Shown piece after piece: positions 17,892-26,300 of a DNA stretch of 35,844 bases (position 1 is its first letter; each line of letters starts with the position of its first letter). This DNA is from JANMMJ01 sp031373255 (GTDB lineage: Bacteria > Pseudomonadota > Alphaproteobacteria > Rhizobiales > Aestuariivirgaceae). The stretch spans positions 1-35,844 of the forward strand of contig JANMMJ010000257.1 of NCBI GenBank assembly GCA_031373255.1, given 5' to 3'. Both the position numbers and the translations under genes were made by a program. The notes under the pieces were generated by a model. The model saw only the letters and a list, made by a program, of their open reading frames with translations, ran no database searches and was not told where the DNA came from.

Positions 17892-18052
17892 TCAGCCAAC
17901 CTGATAGCCGAACTCCTCGGATTGTTCCGTCAGCCATTCCCAGAAGCTCTCCGAAAACCCGCGAAACACCGACAGTCGCATAAATGAATTATCGTCCGTT
18001 TGCCCGACAGGGACTGACCAGCCGCGGGCGCTTTGACAGCGTAAACCCGGCT
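17892..18052 (-). pseudogene. Truncated, internally deleted remnant of mgdD (soxG)
   Basis: Three collinear pieces of mgdD are visible. (a) 17895-17975 matches the intact 3' end at 19213-19293 in 75 of 81 positions and reads to a stop as WEWLTEQSEEFGYQVG. (b) 18000-18036 matches 19589-19625 in 32 of 37 positions. (c) About 18030-18052 resembles 19713-19737 with a one-base gap. The spans between them are lost and piece (b) is out of frame with piece (a), so no functional protein is made. Five of the six differences in piece (a) are synonymous and the sixth is Ile/Val. The 62-codon open frame here is therefore a relic, not a gene. Confidence 0.9.
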
Positions 18053-18071
18053 CACCTGAATCTTGTCGCCG

Positions 18072-18104
18072 GAAATACACTCAAACCGTCGTTGGGAGTA
18101 TTTC
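18072..18104 (-). terminator. Inverted repeat downstream of the DUF2971 gene
   Basis: GAAATAC at 18072-18078 pairs with GTATTTC at 18098-18104, with a partially complementary interior, about 10 bp after the cargo gene's stop. It lacks a clear T-run. It may terminate the cargo transcript or mark the junction between the cargo and the mgdD remnant. Confidence 0.35.
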
Positions 18105-18113
18105 AGTTTTGCT

Positions 18114-19109
18114 TTACTCTAATATCTTCCTAAAGTGGCTATCGAAGTAACGCTTCTGATAGACCGCACGACCGTTTCGAAGCTTGTAACTCGTCCAGAT
18201 GTACATTGCGTTTTTATCGGAACCCGCGAGATCGATACCAGCAAATTCCTCCATATTTGGTCGGAGTGCAGTTCGGCGACACTCTTCGAACAGCACCGTG
18301 TACGGTACAACTAAGAAACGACTCAGGTCTTCCTGTGCGTATAGATGCTCTGTAAAATCAAATTTGCCTATGCCCACGCGCTCGCATTTCTCCAGAGCTA
18401 GTGCAGGTTGGATGCTCCGAAACACCAGTTCGAAGCCCTTAGTCTCACCTTGAAGCACCTCAACCGGGCGCCGTTCCAGCATCTCACATACTTTTTCGGC
18501 ATGCTCAGGTTTAACTTTGGGACCAAGGAACACTCGGCGAAGGGCATCGTCAAGATAGTACATCGGCCCAGCTTGGCCAGTCACAAATCGCCATTCCTTC
18601 TCGTGCGCCCATTCGGAGCGCTTGCGCGTGATACGCGCTATTACCGCCTCAGCAAGGTGTTTGGTCCCCAAATCTGCAAACGTGAGGGGCGGCAATGCAC
18701 TGCGGGCGTAGGTTACGGGCACCAGTTGCTGGCCTCGAAAATCCCCTATCATGAGTTCCGCAGTATCGAATTCCAGACACATACCTGCGAAGTTGCTGCC
18801 GTAGTAGGCCCACATGGGAAGATCTTCATTCGAACTTGCGAACGAGACCAATGCGAAGCTATCAATCATCTCTGACAGCATTTGGTAGATTTCTTTGGTA
18901 CTTTTACCGGCAGGCGCGAACATCGCATCAATGATCCGGTCACCCGGCCCACCCGTCTCGTAAAAAGCCTCCATTGGGTCGTTCATCTCAGAGAAACGCG
19001 ATGAGAACAAATAGCTTTCCTGAAGTGCCTTTAGTTCGCGATTCAAACGGACGTCGTCTAGAGGTCGATAGCGGTACAGCTTCACAGGCGGCTTCATGGT
19101 ATCGTGCAT
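18114..19109 (-). CDS. DUF2971 family protein (accessory cargo)
   Basis: A 331-residue soluble protein. It has the DUF2971 pattern: LYRYRPLDD at the start, then YLFSSRFSEMNDPMEAFYE and FALVSFASSNEDLPMWAYYG. These are followed by AGMCLEFDTAEL, WAHEKEWRFVTGQ and RRVFLGPKVK. The biochemical role of the family is not known to me; members occur sporadically in accessory regions. Base composition is lower in GC than the flanks (18121-18180 has 27 G+C of 60), and the gene lies between intact mgdD and a remnant of mgdD, which points to acquisition. Start at 19109; an ATG at 19097 is equally possible, and neither has a clear ribosome site. Confidence 0.8.
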   Translation of the reverse strand: MHDTMKPPVKLYRYRPLDDVRLNRELKALQESYLFSSRFSEMNDPMEAFYETGGPGDRIIDAMFAPAGKSTKEIYQMLSEMIDSFALVSFASSNEDLPMWAYYGSNFAGMCLEFDTAELMIGDFRGQQLVPVTYARSALPPLTFADLGTKHLAEAVIARITRKRSEWAHEKEWRFVTGQAGPMYYLDDALRRVFLGPKVKPEHAEKVCEMLERRPVEVLQGETKGFELVFRSIQPALALEKCERVGIGKFDFTEHLYAQEDLSRFLVVPYTVLFEECRRTALRPNMEEFAGIDLAGSDKNAMYIWTSYKLRNGRAVYQKRYFDSHFRKILE

Positions 19110-19209
19110 ACCAAATTATTTAAGAAGTCCAGGACCAAAATTCTAGGGACACTACGCCAGTATTGAATTAACTTGGGTTCTTACTGGCTGGACCAGAATT
19201 AGCGGTGAC

Positions 19210-19809
19210 CTATCCAATCTGATAGCCGAATTCTTCCGATTGCTCCGTCAGCCATTCCCAGAAGCTCTCCGAAAACCCGCGAAACACCGACAGCTCGAAC
19301 CCATCGGTTCCCACATGCGCAAGATGAACGCCCACATGCGCCATTTGCGTCACAGCGCATTGACCCGGACCGAACACCAAAGGGTGGAGATCAACCGGCG
19401 TTCCCTTGGCCAGCACGTTACGCACCTTTGGTCCGGCAATCTGGATGATGACCCGGCCATGGCTCTGGTCGACGCAGGAGGCGAGCCCCGCGAGACTTTC
19501 CTTCAATTCGCGATAGAGCGTGCCCTCAGCCATGCCGGCGGCAACCACATAGTATTGATCAGCACCGCACCAGTGGATGGCAGCCCGCTTGCCCGACAGG
19601 GATTGACAAGGCGCAGGCGCATTGAAACCGCACGCCTCCTTGAGCGTGGCAGAAAAAGCCTTCGCCTTGCCCTTGCGCACCATCACCGTGACAATCGAGA
19701 CCGGATGGCGCACCGACAGTGTAACGCCGGGCTGGCCTTTTTCCGCCCCGAACCGCCCCTGGATTGCGGCATCGGAAAGCGGCGATAGCCTGTGAGCGGT
19801 GCTAAGCAT
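19210..19809 (-). CDS. mgdD: N-methylglutamate dehydrogenase subunit D (sarcosine oxidase gamma-like)
   Basis: A 199-residue SoxG-family subunit of the heterotetramer. It shows the gamma-subunit pattern with LKESLAGLASCVDQSHGRV, IQIAGPKVRNVLAKGTPVDL, and the C-terminal LSVFRGFSESFWEWL. These resemble the GcvT/YgfZ fold and help close the folate site of the alpha subunit. The ATG at 19809 overlaps the end of mgdC by eight bases; a longer frame to 19923 lies inside mgdC. The symbol rests on the neighbouring mgs and gmaS genes; in isolation it would be called soxG. A diverged copy of its 3' end lies beyond the DUF2971 gene. Confidence 0.88.
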   Translation of the reverse strand: MLSTAHRLSPLSDAAIQGRFGAEKGQPGVTLSVRHPVSIVTVMVRKGKAKAFSATLKEACGFNAPAPCQSLSGKRAAIHWCGADQYYVVAAGMAEGTLYRELKESLAGLASCVDQSHGRVIIQIAGPKVRNVLAKGTPVDLHPLVFGPGQCAVTQMAHVGVHLAHVGTDGFELSVFRGFSESFWEWLTEQSEEFGYQIG

Positions 19810-22720
19810 GGAGCCTCTTGTTCTCACGGTCGAAATGCATGGGATCGCAGATCTCCGCATACATGTGAATATCGCGGAGCCCATCGAAGACCTTGACGAT
19901 TTCGCCGTGGCGCTCCCGCCCATTGGCCAGCAGCGCCATGCCGAGCCACATGTTCAGCATCGGCGACCATGCCACGGAAGTGACGTAACCCTGGTCATTG
20001 GCCATGGAGGGAGGATCGCCTTTCTTGAGCAGGTGCGAGCCTGAGCGCAGCCGGTCACTCACATCGACGGGACGGATGCCGACGACGCATTGCCGGTTCT
20101 TGTCGAGCAATCCCTCGCGCCCGGCCATCATGCGCCCGATATAGTCTTTCTTGGCCGACATCATCTTGGCCATGCCCAGGTCGGAAGCCGTCGTGGTGCC
20201 GTTGAGTTCACTGCCCGCGACATGGCCTTTTTCGACACGCATGATCGAAAGCGCCTCGACGCCATAGGGCACGATGCCAAAACTGTCGCCAGCCTGCATG
20301 ATGGCGCGGGCCGCCATGTTGCCGTAGTCGGCGGGCACCGCCAGTTCATAGGCATGTTCGCCCGAAAACGAAATGCGGAACAGCCGTGCCGGAATGCCGC
20401 CCAGAACCGAAATCTCCTTTGCCGCAAGGTATGGAAATGTTTCGTCGTTGAGCACCAATCCATCCACAATCTTTTGCAGGGTAGCGCGCGCCAGGGGGCC
20501 GGCCACCGCCATCTGCGCCCATTGTTCGGTCACCGAGACATATTGCACATCGAGATCGGGCCACAGTGCCTGGTGGCAGAATTCCATGTGCGACATCACC
20601 CGTGCTGCATTGGCGGTTGTCGTCGTCATCAGGAATTGATCGTCTGCCAGCCGTGACGTCGTGCCATCGTCGAAGACAATACCGTCCTCGCGCAGCATCA
20701 GCCCGTAGCGCGCCTTGCCGATTGCCAGAGTCGAAAACGTGTTGCAATAGAGCCGGTCAAGGAAGACCCCCGCATCTTTCCCCTGCACGTCGATCTTGCC
20801 CAGCGTCGAGACATCGCAAATGCCGACACCCGCGCGCGTGGTTATGACTTCGCGCGAGGCGCTCGCCAGCCAGTCTTCGCCTTCCTGCGAAAACCACGAA
20901 GACCGCATCCACAATCCGGTCTCGACAAACACCGCCCCAAGCTCGTCGGCCCAGTCATGCAATGGCGTCTTCCGCACCGGCTGGAAATGATGTCCGCCGA
21001 ACGGTCCCGCAAAGGCTCCGAATGACACCGGCGTGTAATAGGGCCGGAATGTGGTCGTTCCGACCTGTTCGATGGTTTGCCCGGTGGCTTCGGCCAGGAT
21101 GGCAATGGCATTCACGTTGCCGAGCTTGCCCTGGTCCGTTGCCATGCCTGCGGTCGTATAGCGCTTGGCCAGTTCGATATCCTTGTAGCCTTCCCGTGCT
21201 GCCAGCGGCAGGTCCTTTGCAGTCGCATCGTTCTGGTAGTCGATGAACGCCTTGCCGGTGGATTCTTTCACCCACCAGAGCGGCGTGAGCGCAAAGGCCT
21301 CATCGCGGCATTTCGGGATTGCCGGCACGCGCCCCTTCAGCGTGCCATGTGTTGCCCCATCGCTCAAAGCTTCCGAAAGCAGCATTTTTCCAGCCGCCGA
21401 TCCTGCCGCTGTAAAAGCACCACCCACATCGGGCGGAACGAAGCCTGCGATGCGCGCATCCCATCGCGGCTTGGCGCCGCGATGACAGGCGAGATTGACG
21501 ATCGGGCTCCAGCCGCCGGACATCGCCAGCGCATCGCAGGGAATGTGCCTGTGATCCGCCAGTTCGATACCGGAAACGCCCCTGCCGCCTTTCACATTGA
21601 CAACAACGCCGTTGCGAATGACCGGCACGCCCGCGGCATCGGCCTTTGCATCCTTGCGGCTGTCGATGATCACCTCGACATGACCGCCTTGGGCCTTCAT
21701 GTCGCGCGCCGTGCGATAGCCGGAGTCGTTGTTGGTGAAGACCGCGACGGATTTTCCTGCCGCAGCCGCATGGCGATTGGCATAGTGCCGCATGGCAGAG
21801 GCCAGCATCACGCCCGGAACGTCGTTGCCGCCAAAGGCCACCGGCCGCTCTTCGGCGCCCGCCGCCAGCACGGCCTTTTTTGCGACGATCCGCCAGTAGC
21901 GCTGCCGGGGTTCGTAAGGTGATGGCGCCAGCACATGATCGTTCACCCGCTCAACGGCGCCGAAGACATTGCCGTCATACCAGCCGAAAACCGTCGTGCG
22001 CGGCATCAGCGTGACGTTGGCCATGCCCTCCAGTTCGGCGATGACGCCTTGCGCCCAGTCATGGCCGGGCAAGCCGCCGATCTCCTCGTTCTCGAACAGG
22101 AGTGAGCCACCCAGAGCCGACCCCTCATCGGCCAGAACCACGCGCCCGCCCGATCGCGCCGCTGTCAACGCCGCCATCAGGCCGGCCGGACCGGAACCGA
22201 TCACCAGCAGTTCGCAATGGGCATAGGCCTTCTCGTATTTGTCCGGGTCGGGCTCCCTGGCGGCAGCACCAAGTCCCGCCGCGCGCCGGATCATCGGCTC
22301 GTAGATCTTCTCCCAGAAGCTCTTCGGCCACATGAACGTCTTGTAGTAGAACCCGGCGACGAAGATTGACGAGGCCAGCGAATTGATCGCGCCGAAATCG
22401 ACATCGAGTGACGGCCAGCGATTCTGGCTGTTGGCCACCAGCCCGTCATAAAGCTCGATCATCGTGGCCCGTGTGTTGGCCTCCTTGCGCCCGCCTTCGC
22501 GCAGTTCGACCAGTGCGTTTGGCTCCGAAGCGCCAGCGGAAATCACGCCGCGCGGCCTGTGATACTTGAACGACCGTCCCATCAGGTGGACGCCATTGGC
22601 AATCAGCGCCGATGCCAGCGTATCGCCGGCGTGTCCGGAAAACCCCTTGCCGTCGAATTTGAAACCAAGCGACGTGTTGCGGTCGATGCGCCCGCCTCTG
22701 GCGAGCCGGAACGCTGTCAT
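19802..22720 (-). CDS. mgdC: N-methylglutamate dehydrogenase subunit C (sarcosine oxidase alpha-like)
   Basis: A 972-residue subunit. Residues 17-100 are an Fer2_4-like domain without cluster cysteines (GRSFKYHRPRGVISAG). About 165-430 is an NAD/FAD-type Rossmann module (LLVIGSGPAGLMAALTAARS, KKAVLAAGAEERPVAFGG). The C-terminal half is a GcvT-like folate-binding domain (GICDVSTLGKIDVQGKDAG, LFRISFSGEHAYELAVPA, GVEALSIMRVEKGHVAGSEL). It should transfer the methyl carbon of N-methylglutamate to tetrahydrofolate or release formaldehyde. The start overlaps the mgdB stop as ATGA. SoxA proper cannot be excluded from sequence alone; the pathway context favours Mgd. Confidence 0.9.
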   Translation of the reverse strand: MTAFRLARGGRIDRNTSLGFKFDGKGFSGHAGDTLASALIANGVHLMGRSFKYHRPRGVISAGASEPNALVELREGGRKEANTRATMIELYDGLVANSQNRWPSLDVDFGAINSLASSIFVAGFYYKTFMWPKSFWEKIYEPMIRRAAGLGAAAREPDPDKYEKAYAHCELLVIGSGPAGLMAALTAARSGGRVVLADEGSALGGSLLFENEEIGGLPGHDWAQGVIAELEGMANVTLMPRTTVFGWYDGNVFGAVERVNDHVLAPSPYEPRQRYWRIVAKKAVLAAGAEERPVAFGGNDVPGVMLASAMRHYANRHAAAAGKSVAVFTNNDSGYRTARDMKAQGGHVEVIIDSRKDAKADAAGVPVIRNGVVVNVKGGRGVSGIELADHRHIPCDALAMSGGWSPIVNLACHRGAKPRWDARIAGFVPPDVGGAFTAAGSAAGKMLLSEALSDGATHGTLKGRVPAIPKCRDEAFALTPLWWVKESTGKAFIDYQNDATAKDLPLAAREGYKDIELAKRYTTAGMATDQGKLGNVNAIAILAEATGQTIEQVGTTTFRPYYTPVSFGAFAGPFGGHHFQPVRKTPLHDWADELGAVFVETGLWMRSSWFSQEGEDWLASASREVITTRAGVGICDVSTLGKIDVQGKDAGVFLDRLYCNTFSTLAIGKARYGLMLREDGIVFDDGTTSRLADDQFLMTTTTANAARVMSHMEFCHQALWPDLDVQYVSVTEQWAQMAVAGPLARATLQKIVDGLVLNDETFPYLAAKEISVLGGIPARLFRISFSGEHAYELAVPADYGNMAARAIMQAGDSFGIVPYGVEALSIMRVEKGHVAGSELNGTTTASDLGMAKMMSAKKDYIGRMMAGREGLLDKNRQCVVGIRPVDVSDRLRSGSHLLKKGDPPSMANDQGYVTSVAWSPMLNMWLGMALLANGRERHGEIVKVFDGLRDIHMYAEICDPMHFDRENKRLHA

Positions 22721-23001
22721 CGCACCGCTCCCTGCTTCTTCGCCCAGTCCCGCGCCGTTACGCAGCCGAAAACTTCATGCGTCTGGGTATCGCGCGTGAT
22801 GACCAGCCACGCCCGGCAGCCTCCCGAATGATGCACATACTCGTTGAACCGGCCCTTCGGATTGTCGCGCAGGTAGACATAGTCGAACCATTGATCCATC
22901 GAAGACGGGTCGGTGGTCGCGGGCCGCTTGACGTCCGCATCGCCGAGGAAGGTGAATTCCTCGACCGGCCGCGTTCCGCAATGTGGGCATTTGATGAGCA
23001 T
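22717..23001 (-). CDS. mgdB: N-methylglutamate dehydrogenase subunit B (sarcosine oxidase delta-like)
   Basis: A 94-residue zinc-binding subunit. Cys5 and Cys8 (KCPHCGTRP) with His58 and Cys62 (YVHHSGGCRAW) reproduce the four zinc ligands of SoxD. YVYLRDNPKGRFNEYVHHSG is the family signature. It is structural, packing against the alpha subunit. Ten bases separate it from mgdA, and it overlaps mgdC by four. Confidence 0.92.
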   Translation of the reverse strand: MLIKCPHCGTRPVEEFTFLGDADVKRPATTDPSSMDQWFDYVYLRDNPKGRFNEYVHHSGGCRAWLVITRDTQTHEVFGCVTARDWAKKQGAVR

Positions 23002-23011
23002 GGCTTGACCG

Positions 23012-24262
23012 TCAGTGCAAATTCGGTGTGGCGCCCTGGCCTTTTTCGTCGATCATGTAGCCGCGCCGGAAGCGGTCGAGAAGATAGGCGGCGTTGAGCT
23101 TGTGGGGTTCGTTGTTGGCAATGGTGTAGGCAAAGCACCAGCCGGATGCAGGCGTGGCCTTGAAGCCGCCATAGCACCAGCCGGCATTGAGATAGAGCCC
23201 ATCGATATGGGTCTTGTCGATGATCGGCGATCCATCCATCGACATGTCCATGATGCCGCCCCACGAGCGCAGGACCCGGACCCGCGCCAGGCTGGGGATC
23301 ATCGCAACGCCTGCCTCGATCACGTGCTCAACCATCGGCAGGTTGCCGCGCCGGGCATATGAATTATAGCCGTCGATATCGCCGCCGAACACCAGTCCGC
23401 CCTTGTCCGACTGCGACACGTAGAAGTGCCCGGCGCCGAAGGTCACGACGCCGTCGATAAAAGGCTTCAAACCCTCCGACACAAAGGCCTGCAGCACATG
23501 GCTTTCAATGGGGAGTTTCATCCCGGCCATTGCCGCAACTTCTGACGAATTGCCGGCCGCCGCGAGGCCAAGTTTCTTGCAGCCGATAAAGCCCTTGCTG
23601 GTTTCGACGCCAAGCACCTTGCCGTTCTGCATCTTGATGCCGGTAACTTCGCAATTCTGGATGATGTCGACACCGCGCGAGTCCGCCCCACGTGCATAGC
23701 CCCAGGCCACCGCATCGTGCCGCACCGTGCCGCCGCGCTTTTGCAGCAAGCCGCCTCGGATCGGAAACCGCGCATTGTCGTAGTCGAAGAACGGATACAT
23801 CTCCCGCACCTGATCGCGGTCGAGCAGTTCCGCGTCGACGCCGTCGATCCGCATGCCGTTGCCGCGCCGCGCAAAGGCATCGCGCTGCGGGTCCGAATGG
23901 CTGAGATTGAGAACGCCCCGCTGCGAGACCATGGCATTGAAGTTGAAGTCCTGCTCCAGTCCCTCCCACAGTTTCATCGACCATTCGTAGAACGGATTGT
24001 TGCCGGGCAGCATGTAATTCGAGCGGATGATCGTGGTGTTGCGCCCGATATTGCCCGACCCGAGCCAGCCCTTCTCGAGCACCGCGATATTGGTCAGCCC
24101 GTGCTCCTTGGCGAGGTAGTAGGCCGTCGAAAGCCCGTGGCCGCCGCCACCCACAATGACGACGTCATATCCCTTCTTCGGGCTCGGATCCCGCCAGGCC
24201 GGCGTCCAGTTTTTGTGACCTGAAAAGGAATTTCTGAGGAGCGAAAAAACCGAATACTTCAT
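23012..24262 (-). CDS. mgdA: N-methylglutamate dehydrogenase subunit A (sarcosine oxidase beta-like)
   Basis: A 416-residue flavoprotein of the DAO family that carries the amine-oxidising site. YDVVIVGGGGHGLSTAYYLA at 32-51 binds FAD. GNIGRNTTIIRSNYM is the conserved loop after it, and TVRHDAVAWGYARGAD includes His182, which aligns by eye with the His that holds covalent FMN in SoxB. C-terminal GLYLNAGWCYGGFKATPASG closes the flavin site. The 64 bp upstream hold three direct repeats and separate it from gmaS. Confidence 0.92.
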   Translation of the reverse strand: MKYSVFSLLRNSFSGHKNWTPAWRDPSPKKGYDVVIVGGGGHGLSTAYYLAKEHGLTNIAVLEKGWLGSGNIGRNTTIIRSNYMLPGNNPFYEWSMKLWEGLEQDFNFNAMVSQRGVLNLSHSDPQRDAFARRGNGMRIDGVDAELLDRDQVREMYPFFDYDNARFPIRGGLLQKRGGTVRHDAVAWGYARGADSRGVDIIQNCEVTGIKMQNGKVLGVETSKGFIGCKKLGLAAAGNSSEVAAMAGMKLPIESHVLQAFVSEGLKPFIDGVVTFGAGHFYVSQSDKGGLVFGGDIDGYNSYARRGNLPMVEHVIEAGVAMIPSLARVRVLRSWGGIMDMSMDGSPIIDKTHIDGLYLNAGWCYGGFKATPASGWCFAYTIANNEPHKLNAAYLLDRFRRGYMIDEKGQGATPNLH

Positions 24263-24268
24263 GCCCGA

Positions 24269-24307
24269 ACCAATTTCAGACCAATTTGAACCTTTCTAGA
24301 CCAATCT
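24269..24307. promoter_or_regulatory. Three ACCAAT direct repeats upstream of mgdA
   Basis: ACCAATTT occurs at 24269-24276 and 24280-24287, and ACCAATCT at 24300-24307. The spacings of 11 and 20 bases keep them on roughly one face of the helix. They fill the gap between the gmaS stop and the mgdA start. Such phased repeats could be regulator half-sites controlling mgdABCD separately from gmaS; no protein can be assigned. Confidence 0.4.
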
Positions 24308-24326
24308 GCGGCACACTTCAACTACG

Positions 24327-25634
24327 CTAGCAATCGAGCGTCGTGTCCCGTTCCCACTGGGTCAGATGGCGGCAATACTGGTTCCATTCGGCATGCTTGA
24401 GCTTGAGATAGGCCGCCGAGACTTCCTCGCCCAGCGCCTCGCGAAGATACGTGTCCTTCTCGAAATTGCGCAGTGCATCGAGCAGGTTGAGCGGCAGCTT
24501 CTTGGCGTTCTTGACCGTGTGCCCCTCGGCATACATGTCGATATCGAGCCGCTTCCCCGGATCGATCCCTTCATCGATGCCATGCAGGCCGGAAGCCAGG
24601 ATGCCGGCCATCATCAGATAGGGGTTGGCCGCACCATCCGGCAGGCGGAATTCGGTGCGCCCTTCGTCGGGTATGCGCACCATGTGAGTCCGGTTGTTGC
24701 CGCCGAAAGTCACGGTATTGGGAGACCATGTCGCGCCTGAGGTGGTGCGCGGCGCGTTGATGCGCTTGTAGGAGTTCACCGTCGGATTGGTGATGGCCAC
24801 CAGCGAGTCGGCGTGGTGGATCAGGCCGCCCAGAAAGTTATAGGCAAGCTTCGAAAGCCCCATCTCATCCTTGCCGTCGTGGAACAGGTTCTTCTTGCGG
24901 GCCATGTCCCACACCGAAAGATGCACATGGCAGCCGTTGCCAGTGAGATTGATGAAAGGCTTGGGCATGAATGTGGCGCGGAGCCCATGCTTCTCGGCAA
25001 TCGACTTCACCATGAACTTGAAAAAGGCGAGTTGATCGGCCGTGGTCAGCGCGTCGTTGAAGTTCCAGTTGATCTCGAACTGTCCGTTCGCGTCCTCATG
25101 ATCGTTCTGGTATGGCCCCCAGCCCAGTTGCACCATGGTTGCGCAAATTTCGCTGATGACATCGAGACGCCGCATGATCGCCGCCTGGTCATAACAGGGC
25201 TTTTCCTGGGTATCGCGGTGATCGGAAATCGATGAGCCATCGGCATTGATCAAATGGAATTCGGGTTCCACGCCGGCCATCAGCCGGAAGCCCTTTTTCG
25301 CAGCCTTGGCCACCATCTCCTTGAGCACCAGGCGCGGCGCCTGCGCCACGGGCTTTCCCGACATCCACGGATCGCCCGCCACCCAGGCCACTTCCGGCCG
25401 CCACGGCAGGGGAATGATCGCATCCGTATCCGGCATCACCAGAATGTCGGGATGTGCCGGCGTCTGGTCCAGCCATGTGGCGAAACCGGCGAAACCTGCA
25501 CCCGCCTTCTGCATCTTGCCGGCCGCTTCCGCCGGCACCAGCTTGGCCCGCTGCGTGCCAAACAGGTCGGTGAAATTGAACAGGAAAAACCTGATCTTGT
25601 TGTCCTTCGCGTATTTCGCGAGATCCCCAGCCAT
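24327..25634 (-). CDS. gmaS: Gamma-glutamylmethylamide synthetase (glutamine synthetase type III/GlnT family)
   Basis: A 435-residue enzyme predicted to join methylamine to glutamate with ATP, the first step of the N-methylglutamate pathway. Glutamine synthetase motifs are all present: GVEPEFHLI with metal ligands Glu123 and Glu125, NDHEDANGQFEINW (Glu180, Glu187), and TGNGCHVHLS with the catalytic-loop histidines. NNRTHMVRIP and TEFRLPDGAANPYL complete the set. The ATG at 25634 follows an AGGGGAG site; the long upstream frame runs through lysE and is not real. The GlnT family includes true glutamine synthetases, and assignment as GmaS relies on the adjacent mgs and mgd genes. Confidence 0.88.
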   Translation of the reverse strand: MAGDLAKYAKDNKIRFFLFNFTDLFGTQRAKLVPAEAAGKMQKAGAGFAGFATWLDQTPAHPDILVMPDTDAIIPLPWRPEVAWVAGDPWMSGKPVAQAPRLVLKEMVAKAAKKGFRLMAGVEPEFHLINADGSSISDHRDTQEKPCYDQAAIMRRLDVISEICATMVQLGWGPYQNDHEDANGQFEINWNFNDALTTADQLAFFKFMVKSIAEKHGLRATFMPKPFINLTGNGCHVHLSVWDMARKKNLFHDGKDEMGLSKLAYNFLGGLIHHADSLVAITNPTVNSYKRINAPRTTSGATWSPNTVTFGGNNRTHMVRIPDEGRTEFRLPDGAANPYLMMAGILASGLHGIDEGIDPGKRLDIDMYAEGHTVKNAKKLPLNLLDALRNFEKDTYLREALGEEVSAAYLKLKHAEWNQYCRHLTQWERDTTLDC

Positions 25635-25672
25635 GATGTCTAACTCCCCTTGTGTTCTTCGAACTCGAAAAT

Positions 25673-26287
25673 CTAGCGCGTGGCGATGGCCACTGCCGCT
25701 CCTCCCATCGCCGTGGCGCTCACCCGATTGGCGATACGCACGGCCCGCGGGCTCTTCAGCCAGCGCCGCGCCTGCGCCGCAATGACAACCCAGGTCAGGT
25801 CGGTCAGCACCAAGACCAGCATCATCGTCGCCGTAAGCTCGGCCCAGCCGATCAGTGACACATGCGCGAGGTCGACGATTGAAGGCAGCAATGCCAGATA
25901 GAACACCATGATCTTGGGGTTGCCCAGCGTGATTGCCATACCGGTGAGAAACATCCGCAGCGCCGAATCGCCATCCGGCAGATTGCCTTCTTTGACTTCT
26001 GCCGACGCGGTCCACATCTTGTAGGCAAGATGGAGCAGATAGCCAACACCACAGTATTTGAGAATGGCAAACGCCACACCGAAGGAATGGGCAATATAGC
26101 TTAGGCCTGCGACTGCTAGCGTCAGCCACAGGCCTTCGCCAATCCACATGGCCGCCAGGAATGGCAGCACACTGCGATAGCCCTTGGTCAATACGCGCGC
26201 CACGAGGGCTGCTACGCTGGGTCCTGGAGACCCCGCGTTGATGATCAGCGCACCGGCAAACACAATGAGAGCCGTTGCTTCCATCAT
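25673..26287 (-). CDS. LysE/RhtB family amino-acid exporter
   Basis: A 204-residue inner-membrane protein with about six hydrophobic helices. NAGSPGPSVAALVARVLTKG is the family signature after helix 1, and GMAITLGNPKIMVFYLALLP the second conserved block. It may export excess glutamate-like or methylated amino compounds made by the pathway; the substrate is not evident. It sits 13 bp after osmC and 38 bp before gmaS on the same strand, so all three are probably cotranscribed. Start at 26287; a second ATG follows immediately. Confidence 0.88.
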   Translation of the reverse strand: MMEATALIVFAGALIINAGSPGPSVAALVARVLTKGYRSVLPFLAAMWIGEGLWLTLAVAGLSYIAHSFGVAFAILKYCGVGYLLHLAYKMWTASAEVKEGNLPDGDSALRMFLTGMAITLGNPKIMVFYLALLPSIVDLAHVSLIGWAELTATMMLVLVLTDLTWVVIAAQARRWLKSPRAVRIANRVSATAMGGAAVAIATR

Positions 26288-26300
26288 GGATTGCCCATGC

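Noticed and set aside
17892..18080. 62-codon open frame that ends like MgdD
   Set aside because: It joins out-of-phase pieces of mgdD with large deletions; it is a relic and not a small gene.
18060..19209. Site-specific integrase or insertion sequence carrying the DUF2971 gene
   Set aside because: No recombinase gene, terminal inverted repeat or short target duplication is visible; the only repeated sequence is the mgdD tail.
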